7,464 nt of DNA, from positions 1 through 7,464 of the forward strand of contig NZ_JOCQ01000184.1 in assembly GCF_000720725.1 (NCBI RefSeq), read 5' to 3'. The translations under genes were made by a program, and so were the position numbers. Origin of the DNA: Streptomyces rimosus subsp. rimosus (GTDB lineage: Bacteria > Actinomycetota > Actinomycetes > Streptomycetales > Streptomycetaceae). Every line of letters begins with the position of its first letter. The stretch's first letter is position 1. Under the pieces are notes generated by a model. It did no database searches, was not told the origin of the DNA, and saw only the letters and a list, made by a program, of their open reading frames with translations. Positions 1 to 5,960 of this stretch are shown in pieces.

Positions 1-8
1 AGAAGGAT

Positions 9-59
9 AAAAAAAAAACCACGGGGGAGGGGACGGGGGGACACGGGGGATACGGGGGG
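9..59 (+). repeat. A10 run followed by five G-runs (putative G-quadruplex)
   Basis: Ten consecutive A's (9-18) are followed by five runs of 4-6 G (23-27, 29-32, 35-40, 45-49, 54-59) separated by loops of 1-4 nt. This satisfies the usual four-run G-quadruplex pattern several times over. The unit is a loose repeat of the form AC plus G5-6 plus A. An A-run this long is unusual in such GC-rich DNA. The tract lies downstream of the minus-strand kinase gene, beyond its hairpin. A contig-edge artefact cannot be excluded. Confidence 0.6.
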
Positions 60-64
60 AGATG

Positions 65-110
65 AGGAGCGGGTTCGGCCGGCCGGGGGGTACGGCGCGA
101 ATCCGCTCCT
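65..110 (+). terminator. Hairpin, possible terminator of a plus-strand gene left of the window
   Basis: The arms AGGAGCGGGTTCG (65-77) and CGAATCCGCTCCT (98-110) pair over 13 positions with one non-Watson-Crick pair, around a 20-nt loop that contains the palindrome CCGGCCGG. In plus-strand RNA the odd pair is a tolerated G-U wobble; in minus-strand RNA it is an A-C mismatch. That favours a function in plus-strand transcripts, perhaps ending a gene outside the window. There is no clear T-tract. Confidence 0.35.
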
Positions 111-117
111 TCGCCGT

Positions 118-147
118 TCGCGGGGCCCCGGTGCGCGGGCCCCGCGA
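118..147 (-). terminator. Terminator of the kinase gene
   Basis: This is a perfect 11-bp inverted repeat, TCGCGGGGCCC (118-128) and GGGCCCCGCGA (137-147), with an 8-nt loop, starting 6 nt downstream of the kinase stop codon. No U-tract follows, which is common for Streptomyces terminators. Confidence 0.6.
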
Positions 148-153
148 CCCGTT

Positions 154-819
154 TCAGGCGCAGACTTCCGCGGCCTCCGCGACGGCGTGACCGGCCGCGG
201 CGCCCGCGTTCCGCGCCGCCGCGATCCGCGCCAGCGCCTCCGGCTTGGCGCACGGGTGGGCGCCCAGCGCGGTGTGCCGCGCGACGATGCCGCGCTCGGC
301 GCGCAGCAGCCGCACGCCGCGGCGCAGCAGGACCAGCACCGGCTTGCGGGCCTCGCGCAGATCGCGGATAAGCCGCCGCCGGAACGTCGTGGTGGGGCGG
401 CCGCGCAGGCACAGTGCATCGGCCAGCAGCCCCGCCGTACGGCAGCGCTCCGCGATGTCCGCGGCGAAGACGCCTTCCGCGATGAACAGGGGCGCGTCCC
501 CGCGGTCCAGAACCGTTTCACCGGTGCGTGCGCTGGCGCCGATGTCGTACACCGGTACGGCCGTGCGTCCCGTACGGCACAGTTCGCCGATCGCGGCGAC
601 GGCGGCGTCCGCGTTCCACGAGAGCGGCGAGTCCCAGTCGGTGCCGCCGCCGTCGGGCAGCGCCGGCAGCGTCGGGTCCGTGCCGTCCTTGTAGAAGTCG
701 TCGAGGTTGAGGACGGGCAGGCCGGTACGGGCGGCGAGGGACGACTTGCCGGAGCCGGAGGGGCCGGTCAGCAGGACGACGCGGGCGGCGGGCGGCCGGG
801 GCGAGGAGTGGGAGCTCAC
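154..819 (-). CDS. Uridine kinase-like P-loop kinase
   Basis: The protein (221 aa) is a P-loop nucleoside kinase of the uridine kinase/phosphoribulokinase type and probably phosphorylates a nucleoside such as uridine with ATP in the cytoplasm. Visible features are the Walker A motif GPSGSGKSS (residues 19-27), the DDFYK segment (40-44) that lies at the nucleoside site in this family, the segment PVYDIG (89-94), and an AEGVFA strand end (114-119). An arginine-rich lid-like region follows (147-173). The length is normal for the family. The start is GTG at 819; no Shine-Dalgarno sequence precedes it. A weak -10-like GACAAT (833-828) sits about 9 nt upstream, so a leaderless mRNA is possible. The gene is divergent from the small secreted-protein gene and ends at the 118-147 hairpin. 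Closeness to deoC fits nucleoside salvage. Substrate specificity cannot be read from the sequence, and other small-molecule kinases of the superfamily remain possible. Confidence 0.85.
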   Translation of the reverse strand: MSSHSSPRPPAARVVLLTGPSGSGKSSLAARTGLPVLNLDDFYKDGTDPTLPALPDGGGTDWDSPLSWNADAAVAAIGELCRTGRTAVPVYDIGASARTGETVLDRGDAPLFIAEGVFAADIAERCRTAGLLADALCLRGRPTTTFRRRLIRDLREARKPVLVLLRRGVRLLRAERGIVARHTALGAHPCAKPEALARIAAARNAGAAAGHAVAEAAEVCA

Positions 820-889
820 GGGGCACCATTGTCGCGCATTGGGCCGTGAGGGTTACCCGGCGCGCCTGCGCTGGAACGTCCCCGCACCC

Positions 890-950
890 CTCAACTACGC
901 TACGCAATCGTTCGATTACGCACATATCGTTATTTCGCTTACGCACAGGC
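890..950 (+). promoter_or_regulatory. AT-rich upstream region with a 9-bp direct repeat
   Basis: In the 140-bp gap between divergent genes, an AT-rich patch carries two exact copies of TTACGCACA (916-924 and 939-947) 23 bp apart, about two helical turns. A third partial TACGCA lies at 901-906. An inverted repeat AATCG-TT-CGATT occupies 906-917. TATCGT (925-930) fits the TANNNT -10 pattern, but no convincing -35 is found. It probably controls the gene starting at 960. The binding protein is unknown. Confidence 0.4.
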
Positions 951-959
951 AGGTGGCAC

Positions 960-1367
960 ATGGCCTCACACGCACGTCCCCGGCACCGGCGCCGCGTACC
1001 ACGTTCCGCCCTGCGCGTCGGACTGGCGCTCTCGGTGGCCGGCACCGCCCTCGTGGCCGTCGGCGCCGCACCGGCCGCCGCAAGGGCTCACGGACACGCC
1101 GACAAAGCCGACAAAGTCGCGCGGACCCGCCAGGCGGTGACGGGAGCGCTGCTGCACTCCCTCGCGGGCGGCATCGGGCCGGTCAAGAAGCTCAAGCTGG
1201 ACCCGCTGTCCGGGACCGCGGCGGACCCGCTGAACAACACGATCGGCACCCAGGTCGCCGACTTCAAGCCGCTGACCACGGGCCTGGTCACGGGCCCGCT
1301 CGCGGGCGGCGGCGCGCTGGAGGACCTGCCGCTGGCGGAAAAGGCCGTGGGCCTGCTGCCCGGCTGA
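960..1367 (+). CDS. Small secreted protein, unknown function
   Basis: The protein has 135 aa. A basic N-terminus (RPRHRRR, residues 6-12), a hydrophobic Ala/Val/Leu core (about 19-38) and a likely signal peptidase site after AAARA (39-43) indicate export by the Sec route. The mature part is about 90 aa, without cysteines, and starts His/Asp/Lys-rich (HGHADKADK). It then carries two DPL motifs (residues 81-83 and 89-91), the segment GTQVADFKP (96-104), and ends LPG. From memory, short Streptomyces proteins with this DPL..GTQ.ADFKP pattern exist and are sometimes labelled ATP-binding, but no nucleotide-binding motif is visible here, so I do not adopt that label. The ATG at 960 is preceded by CAGG (950-953) with a 6-nt spacer, and it alone puts the signal peptide at the N-terminus. 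The gene ends just before the shared hairpin at 1395-1430. Function unknown. Confidence 0.8.
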   Translation: MASHARPRHRRRVPRSALRVGLALSVAGTALVAVGAAPAAARAHGHADKADKVARTRQAVTGALLHSLAGGIGPVKKLKLDPLSGTAADPLNNTIGTQVADFKPLTTGLVTGPLAGGGALEDLPLAEKAVGLLPG

Positions 1368-1394
1368 GGGCGCCGCACATGGCGCGGAACGCGG

Positions 1395-1430
1395 TCCGCC
1401 CGCCCCCGTGGACGGACGGGGGCGGGCGGA
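1395..1430. terminator. Bidirectional terminator between convergent genes
   Basis: Arms TCCGCCCGCCCCCG (1395-1408) and CGGGGGCGGGCGGA (1417-1430) are perfectly complementary over 14 bp, with one more T-A pair possible inside, leaving a 6-nt loop. The hairpin lies 27 nt after the small secreted-protein gene and 33 nt after the stop of the minus-strand operon, so it can serve both. A second short dyad, GGCGC-GG-GCGCC (1439-1450), lies between it and the operon. Confidence 0.8.
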
Positions 1431-1463
1431 AGCGTACCGGCGCGGGCGCCTGGAGAGGGGAGG

Positions 1464-2330
1464 TCAGACCCCCGTCGGGTGCCAGACGGTCTTGGTCTCC
1501 AGGAAGGCCAGCAGCCGCTCCGTACCGGGGTCGGCGGTCCAGTCCGTGTTCCGCGGGCGCAGGACGCGCTTGAGGTTGTCGGCCGCGGCCGTCTCCAGCG
1601 CCTTGACCAGCTCCGCGTCGGCCGCGGCGCCCGCCAGGTCGATCGCGTTGACGTCCTGGTGCGCGGCCAGCGGCCCGCCCAGCTCGTTGACGCGTCCGGA
1701 CAGGACGTTGACCACACCGCCGGGCAGGTCGGAGGTGGCCAGCACCTCGCCCAGCGACAGCGCGGGCAGCGGCGACTTCTCGCTGGTGACGACCACGACC
1801 GTGTTGCCCGTGACGATTGCCGGGGCGATCACCGAGACCAGGCCGAGGAACGACGACTCCTGCGGCGCCAGGACGGCCACCACACCGGTCGGCTCGGGCG
1901 ACGACAGGTTGAAGTACGGCCCGGCGACCGGGTTCGCGGAGCCCGCGATCTGGGCGACCTTGTCGGACCAGCCCGCGTACCAGACCCAGCGGTCGATCGC
2001 CGCGTCCACCTGCGCCGCCGCCTTGGCCTTCGACAGGCCCTCGGCGTCGGCGACCTCCGCGGCGAACTGCTCGCGGCGGCCCTCCAGCATCTCCGCGACG
2101 CGGTAGAGGATCTGGCCGCGGTTGTACGCGGTCGCGCCGGACCAGCCGCCGAACGCCTTGCGGGCCGCGACCACCGCGTCCCGGGCGTCCTTGCGGGACG
2201 ACAGGGGCGCGTTGGCGAGCCAGTTGCCCTTGGAGTCGGTCACCTCGTACACCCGCCCGCTCTCGGACCGGGGGAACTTGCCCCCGACGTACAGCTTGTA
2301 GGTCTTGAGAACGCTCAAGCGATCAGACAT
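1464..2330 (-). CDS. Truncated ALDH-like protein without catalytic domain (ALDH16 C-terminal-domain-like)
   Basis: The 288-aa protein matches only the first part of an aldehyde dehydrogenase: oligomerisation strands, YVGGKFPRSESGR near the N-terminus (14-26), and a Rossmann-type coenzyme domain (about 147-250). Aligned to its 476-aa neighbour, key residues are lost: the oxyanion Asn (PWNF) is Glu158, the cofactor Lys (LKPAE) is Val181, the GSTEVG loop reads AGAAAD, the ELGGK glutamate is absent, and there is no catalytic-cysteine domain. The end (KTVWHPTGV) reads as a normal C-terminus, not an abrupt break, so a stable non-catalytic protein is likelier than a decaying pseudogene. The ATG at 2330 has GGAGG (2345-2341) upstream and overlaps the preceding stop by 8 bp, which implies coupled translation. 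It may be a structural partner of the complete enzyme. Last gene of the deoC operon. Confidence 0.8.
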   Translation of the reverse strand: MSDRLSVLKTYKLYVGGKFPRSESGRVYEVTDSKGNWLANAPLSSRKDARDAVVAARKAFGGWSGATAYNRGQILYRVAEMLEGRREQFAAEVADAEGLSKAKAAAQVDAAIDRWVWYAGWSDKVAQIAGSANPVAGPYFNLSSPEPTGVVAVLAPQESSFLGLVSVIAPAIVTGNTVVVVTSEKSPLPALSLGEVLATSDLPGGVVNVLSGRVNELGGPLAAHQDVNAIDLAGAAADAELVKALETAAADNLKRVLRPRNTDWTADPGTERLLAFLETKTVWHPTGV

Positions 2331-3753
2331 CGAGGTACGCCTCCAGACCGTGCCGGCCGCCCTCGCGGCCGAAGCCCGACTCCTTGTAGCCGCCGAACGG
2401 CGAGGCCGGGTCGAACTTGTTGAACGTGTTGGACCAGACGATGCCCGCCCGGAGCTGATTCGCCATCCACAGGATGCGCGAGCCCTTCTCCGTCCAGACG
2501 CCCGCCGACAGCCCGTAGGGGGTGTTGTTGGCCTTGGCCACGGCCTCTTCCGGCGTACGGAAGGTCAGCACCGACAGCACCGGCCCGAAGATCTCCTCCT
2601 GGGCGATGCGGTGGGCCTGGGTGACGCCGGTGAACAGCGTCGGCGCGAACCAGTAGCCCGCGTCGGGCAGCTCGCAGGCCGGGGCCCAGCGCTCGGCGCC
2701 CTCGGACTCGCCCGCGTCGGCCAGCGCCTTGATACGGGCCAGCTGCTCGGCCGAGTTGATCGCGCCGATGTCGGTGTTCTTGTCCAGCGGGTCGCCGACG
2801 CGCAGCGTGCTCATCCGGCGCTTGAGCGCGTCCAGCAGCTCGTCCTGCACGGACTCCTGCACCAGCAGGCGCGAGCCCGCGCAGCACACATGGCCCTGGT
2901 TGAAGAAGATGCCGTTGACGATGCCCTCGACGGCCTGGTCGATCGGCGCGTCGTCGAAGACGATGTTCGCGGCCTTGCCGCCCAGCTCCAGGGTGAGCTT
3001 CTTGTCCGTACCCGCGACGGTACGGGCGATGGCCTTGCCGACCTCGGTGGAGCCGGTGAAGGCGACCTTGTTCACGTCCGGGTGCGCGACCAGCTCGGCG
3101 CCGGTCGAGCCGTCACCGGTGAGGATGTTGACGACACCCTTCGGCAGGCCCGCCTGGCGGCAGATGTCCGCGAAGAACAGCGCGGACAGCGGGGTGGTCT
3201 CGGCGGGCTTGAGGACGACGGTGTTGCCGCAGGCCAGCGCCGGGGCGATCTTCCACGCCAGCATCAGCAGCGGGAAGTTCCACGGGATGACCTGGCCGGC
3301 CACGCCCAGCGGCTTCGGGTCGGCGCCGTAGCCCGCGTGGCCGAGCTTGTCGGCCCAGCCCGCGTAGTAGAAGAAGTGCGCGGCGACCAGCGGCAGGTCC
3401 GAGTCGCGGGACTCGCGGATCGGCTTGCCGTTGTCCAGCGACTCCAGGACGGCCAGCTCGCGGGAGCGCTCCTGGATCAGGCGGGCGATCCGGAAGAGGT
3501 ACTTGGCGCGCTCGGCGCCGGGCAGCGCCGACCACTTCTCGAACGCCTTGCGGGCGGCCTTGACGGCCCGGTCCACATCTTCGGAACCGGCCTGCGCGAC
3601 CTCGGAGAGGACCTCCTCGTTCGCGGGCGAGACGGTCTTGAAGACCTTGCCGCCGGCCGCGTCGGCGAACTCGCCGTCGATGAACAGTCCGTAGGACGGC
3701 GCGATGTCGACGACGGCGCGCGACTCGGGCGCCGGTGCGTATTCGAAGGTCAT
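2323..3753 (-). CDS. Aldehyde dehydrogenase (NAD(P)+-dependent, complete)
   Basis: The protein (476 aa) oxidises an aldehyde to a carboxylate with NAD(P)+ in the cytoplasm. All class markers are present: Asn159 in PWNF, Lys182 in LKPAE, the GSTEVG cofactor loop (234-239), the general base Glu256 in LELGGK, the nucleophile Cys290 in GHVCCAGSR, and Glu387 in EEIFGP. Length is normal. The ATG at 3753 lies 2 nt after the deoC stop, with GGTGGA (3764-3759) as ribosome site inside deoC; the longer reading back to 4185 would lie inside deoC and is rejected. Following deoC, its likely substrate is acetaldehyde released by the aldolase, though specificity cannot be read directly. The GHVCCAGSRLLVQE stretch resembles the catalytic domain of bacterial ALDH16 (recalled, not searched), which fits the ALDH-like protein encoded next. 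Confidence 0.93.
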   Translation of the reverse strand: MTFEYAPAPESRAVVDIAPSYGLFIDGEFADAAGGKVFKTVSPANEEVLSEVAQAGSEDVDRAVKAARKAFEKWSALPGAERAKYLFRIARLIQERSRELAVLESLDNGKPIRESRDSDLPLVAAHFFYYAGWADKLGHAGYGADPKPLGVAGQVIPWNFPLLMLAWKIAPALACGNTVVLKPAETTPLSALFFADICRQAGLPKGVVNILTGDGSTGAELVAHPDVNKVAFTGSTEVGKAIARTVAGTDKKLTLELGGKAANIVFDDAPIDQAVEGIVNGIFFNQGHVCCAGSRLLVQESVQDELLDALKRRMSTLRVGDPLDKNTDIGAINSAEQLARIKALADAGESEGAERWAPACELPDAGYWFAPTLFTGVTQAHRIAQEEIFGPVLSVLTFRTPEEAVAKANNTPYGLSAGVWTEKGSRILWMANQLRAGIVWSNTFNKFDPASPFGGYKESGFGREGGRHGLEAYLDV

Positions 3754-3755
3754 GG

Positions 3756-4757
3756 TCAGTCCACCGTGACGTAGTCGGGGCCGGAGTAACGGCCGGTGCT
3801 GAGCTTCTGGCGCTGCATCAGCAGGTCGTTGAGCAGGCTGGAGGCGCCGAAGCGGAACCAGTCCGCGGTCAGCCACTGATCGCCCAGCGTCTCGTTGACC
3901 ATGACCAGGTACTTCATCGCGTCCTTGGTCGTACGGATGCCGCCGGCCGGCTTCACACCGACCTGTACCCCGGTCGTGGCGTGGAAGTCGCGCACGGCCT
4001 CCAGCATCAGCAGGGTCACCGGCGGGGTGGCGTTGACCGCGACCTTGCCGGTCGAGGTCTTGATGAAGTCGGCGCCCGCCAGCATCGCGAGCCAGGAGAC
4101 CCGGCGCACGTTGTCGTACGTCTGGAGCTCGCCGGTCTCGAAGATCACCTTCAGGTGGGCGTACGAGCCGTCCTCGCGGCGGCACGCCTCCTTGACCTGC
4201 TTGATCTCCTCGAAGACGGACAGGTACCGGCCGGACAGGAACGCGCCCCGGTCGATCACCATGTCGATCTCGTCGGCGCCGGCCGCGACCGCGTCACGGG
4301 TGTCGGCCAGCTTCACGGGCAGTGCGGCCCGGCCCGCCGGGAAGGCGGTGGCGACGGAGGCGACGTGGATGCCGGAGCCGGTCAGGGCCTCCTTGGCGGT
4401 CGCCACCATGTCGGGGTAGACGCAGATCGCGGCGACCTTGGGGGTGCCGCGGTCCAGGGGGTCGGGGTTGATCCCCTTGGCGCACAGGGCCCGGACCTTG
4501 CCCGGGGTGTCCGCTCCTTCGAGTGTCGTCAGGTCGATCATCGAGATGGCGAGATCGATGGCGTACGCCTTCGCCGTGGTCTTGATCGAGCGGGTGCCGA
4601 GGGTCGCGGCGCGGGCCTGGAGGCCGACCGCGTCGACGCCCGGGAGGCCGTGCAGGAAGCGGCGCAGCGCACCGTCGGAAGCGGTCACGTCCGCCATCGA
4701 CGCCAGACGCCCCGCGGCTTCCTTGCCGTATGCGGGAACAGTGGTGGGCATGGTCAC
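3756..4757 (-). CDS. deoC: Deoxyribose-phosphate aldolase
   Basis: The enzyme (class I aldolase, cytoplasm) cleaves 2-deoxyribose-5-phosphate to glyceraldehyde-3-phosphate and acetaldehyde in deoxynucleoside breakdown. Numbering from the Met at 4751, the Schiff-base lysine is Lys231 in FIKTSTGK, the proton-relay lysine is Lys267 in VKPAGG, and the ADEID segment (159-163) supplies the active-site aspartate. At about 331 aa it is longer than the 259-aa E. coli enzyme; the N-terminal extension with ISMIDLTTLEG recalls the longer eukaryote-like DERA type. Two starts are plausible: GTG at 4757 or ATG two codons later at 4751. Neither has a Shine-Dalgarno sequence, and a promoter places the transcript start at about 4757, so a leaderless GTG start is preferred. 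A reading from 4793 would begin inside the -35 box. First gene of an operon with two ALDH genes. Confidence 0.93.
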   Translation of the reverse strand: MTMPTTVPAYGKEAAGRLASMADVTASDGALRRFLHGLPGVDAVGLQARAATLGTRSIKTTAKAYAIDLAISMIDLTTLEGADTPGKVRALCAKGINPDPLDRGTPKVAAICVYPDMVATAKEALTGSGIHVASVATAFPAGRAALPVKLADTRDAVAAGADEIDMVIDRGAFLSGRYLSVFEEIKQVKEACRREDGSYAHLKVIFETGELQTYDNVRRVSWLAMLAGADFIKTSTGKVAVNATPPVTLLMLEAVRDFHATTGVQVGVKPAGGIRTTKDAMKYLVMVNETLGDQWLTADWFRFGASSLLNDLLMQRQKLSTGRYSGPDYVTVD

Positions 4758-4793
4758 GAGGGGAGCATATCTACGCGCGTAGCTGCATGTCAC
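4757..4793 (-). promoter_or_regulatory. deoC promoter, probably leaderless
   Basis: On the minus strand, GTGACA (4793-4788; five of six TTGACA positions) is followed after 18 nt by TATCGT-class TATGCT (4769-4764; TANNNT pattern). Seven nucleotides past the -10 lies G4757, the first base of the GTG start codon. The stretch before the start is CTCCCCTC, the opposite of a Shine-Dalgarno sequence. Together this predicts a leaderless mRNA. Confidence 0.55.
4771..4782. promoter_or_regulatory. Perfect 12-bp palindrome in the deoC promoter spacer (operator candidate)
   Basis: CTACGCGCGTAG is its own reverse complement and lies wholly between the proposed -35 and -10 boxes of deoC. A repressor bound here would block RNA polymerase, so induction by a deoxynucleoside-derived signal is plausible. 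I do not recognise the cognate regulator, and no regulator gene is in the window. Confidence 0.5.
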
Positions 4794-5042
4794 CCCCTCT
4801 GCGGGGCGGGGATGGTGCGGCGGTGGGGATAATTCCGGTTTTTGTGTTGCGGTCGGGTGATACCGGGCAGATGCCCTTCCGCGGTGCGTCCGTTACACAA
4901 CGGCGATTCGGCGGTCAAAGACCATCCGTACGTTATGACTCACCGCCACCGCCAGACCCTCACGGCCCCACCCGTCCGGGAGGCGGCATGCGATGTCTCG
5001 TTCATCCAGTCCGGCACGACCAGCCAGCGATGGAGTTCCCGC
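4794..5042 (+). other. Intergenic region between deoC and the 301-aa secreted-protein gene
   Basis: Besides the dyad at 4890-4903, this region holds an AT-rich spot around GATAAT (4828-4833; no matching -35) and the element GGCCCCACCCGT (4964-4975). GGGAGG (4978-4983) is followed by ATGs at 4988 and 4993 in frames different from the gene at 5043. The second half is a probable untranslated leader shared with the downstream paralog. Confidence 0.4.
4890..4903 (+). promoter_or_regulatory. Dyad CCGTT-ACAC-AACGG upstream of the 301-aa protein gene
   Basis: A perfect 5-bp inverted repeat with a 4-nt spacer lies 153 bp before the ATG at 5043. Its first 12 bases, CCGTTACACAAC, recur exactly at 6085-6096, 147 bp before the ATG of the paralogous gene. 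No clear -35/-10 pair was found around either copy. The GTTAC core resembles half-sites reported for the response regulator MtrA, but a second correctly spaced half-site is missing. Confidence 0.5.
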
Positions 5043-5948
5043 ATGTCTGCATTACCCCAGCGCCACCGTACGATCCTGCGCACCGCGGCCGTCTGCGCCG
5101 CCGTGGCCGCCGCCTCCCTCGGACCGGTGTCCGGCGCGTTCGCCGCCGGTGCGGCGAAGGGGGGCGGGCCGACGCCTGCTGACGTCGCGCGGTGCACCGT
5201 CACCAAAAAGGTGCCCTCGATCCTCCCCGTCGAGGGCATGTACGTGGAGATCATCAACCGGCCGATTCCCGAGAACGGCCCCGAGGGCCCGCAGGCTGTC
5301 CTGAAGGACAAGGACGGCAACGTCGTCGGCGGCGTGAACCACCACCACCCCGTCAACGAGGAAGCCGGACTCAAGCTCACCAACCTGGAGACCGGCCATG
5401 CCCGGCTGTGGCAGCGCCGCTCGGTGGGCGGGGTCGCGTTCGCGCCCACCGACACCTTCCCGCTGCTGCCCGCCGGCTGCCCCGTCCACTGGGGAGCGGG
5501 CGGCGGTACCTACGTCCGTACGGTGAAGCTGGCGGACGGCGTTTCCACCGCCAAGGTCTACCGGCTCGGACCCGGCCACTACCGTGCGGAGGGCTTCGCG
5601 GACGGATACTCGTTCGGCTCCATCGAGGCGTCCGCCGACGAACCCTACGCGGCCGGCAACCTCAACGGGATGTTCACCGCGCTTTCCTCGAAGGGCGAGC
5701 TGGTCTCCTGGATCGCCAAGGCCCGCCCGAGCGGATCGCACAACGAAACGCTCGCCGACGGGAAGACCATCGCCCGGGTGACCTCAATCGGCAATGGCTA
5801 TCGAGCTGACCTCGTCGACAGAGGGGGGCGCACCCTGGCCACACTGGCGGCCCGAGACGAGGTGGTGCCCTACTCGGCGATCAAGATCGGCTCCCTGTGG
5901 GCCGTACTGGAGACCGACGGCAGTATCACCTCGCACATCGCGCGCTGA
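5043..5948 (+). CDS. Secreted protein with Cys-bracketed domain and two internal repeats, unknown function
   Basis: The protein has 301 aa. Its signal peptide has a basic start, a hydrophobic core (about 11-30) and a likely cleavage after GAFA (31-34). Next comes a domain of about 96 residues bounded by Cys51 (CTVTKKV) and Cys146 (FPLLPAGC), the only cysteines of the exported part and so a likely disulfide. The same domain occurs in the next gene's product. The C-terminal half holds two diverged repeats of about 64 residues (162-224 and 236-299), each starting LADG, with a central YRA and ending near a VSWI/TSHI strand. There is no membrane anchor. The ATG at 5043 has GGAG (5032-5035) 7 nt upstream and puts the signal peptide at the N-terminus. 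Codon 4 is TTA (5052-5054). The gene ends 42 nt before a strong terminator. I do not recognise a family; an extracellular or wall-associated role is inference. Confidence 0.85.
   Translation: MSALPQRHRTILRTAAVCAAVAAASLGPVSGAFAAGAAKGGGPTPADVARCTVTKKVPSILPVEGMYVEIINRPIPENGPEGPQAVLKDKDGNVVGGVNHHHPVNEEAGLKLTNLETGHARLWQRRSVGGVAFAPTDTFPLLPAGCPVHWGAGGGTYVRTVKLADGVSTAKVYRLGPGHYRAEGFADGYSFGSIEASADEPYAAGNLNGMFTALSSKGELVSWIAKARPSGSHNETLADGKTIARVTSIGNGYRADLVDRGGRTLATLAARDEVVPYSAIKIGSLWAVLETDGSITSHIAR
5052..5054 (+). other. TTA leucine codon (bldA-dependent) at codon 4
   Basis: The gene opens ATG TCT GCA TTA. In Streptomyces, TTA is read only by the bldA-encoded tRNA and is concentrated in genes tied to development or late growth. 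I found no other in-frame TTA by eye in the window; the paralog has TTG at the same codon. Confidence 0.85.
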
Positions 5949-5960
5949 GTCGGCCCCTAC

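Noticed and set aside
187..849. Plus-strand open frame of 220 codons opposite the kinase
   Set aside because: Arg/Gly-rich shadow translation with no motif; the opposite strand carries a clear P-loop kinase.
1464..2330. Truncated ALDH gene as a frameshift artefact or pseudogene
   Set aside because: The end looks like a natural C-terminus, the frame is intact with normal codon use, it has its own ribosome site, and substitutions at cofactor residues are scattered, which indicates a stable non-catalytic protein.
2305..3774. Long plus-strand open frame of 489 codons opposite the aldehyde dehydrogenase gene
   Set aside because: It is a mirror of the GC-rich third-position pattern of the real gene; its translation is Arg/Gly/Asp/Val-rich with no recognisable domain, while the minus strand has all ALDH catalytic motifs.
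2323..4185. Aldehyde dehydrogenase starting at 4185 with 144 extra residues
   Set aside because: The extension lies inside deoC in another frame and is compositionally shadow-like; the ATG at 3753 has a ribosome site and gives the normal family length.
4793..4806. CCCCC-TCTGC-GGGG hairpin near the deoC promoter as a terminator or attenuator
   Set aside because: The stem has only 4 bp, lies upstream of the transcript start of deoC and follows no plus-strand gene.
3735..4832. Plus-strand open frame of 365 codons opposite deoC
   Set aside because: Shadow of deoC; the minus-strand protein has both active-site lysine motifs.
5331..5351. NHHHP cluster in the 301-aa protein as a metal site
   Set aside because: Only the last His and the Pro align with the paralog (LDRTHPT), so three ligands are not conserved and no metal motif is supported.
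4842..5948. Extended start at 4842 for the 301-aa secreted protein
   Set aside because: It would bury the signal peptide behind 67 residues and run through the conserved dyad; the ATG at 5043 has a good ribosome site.
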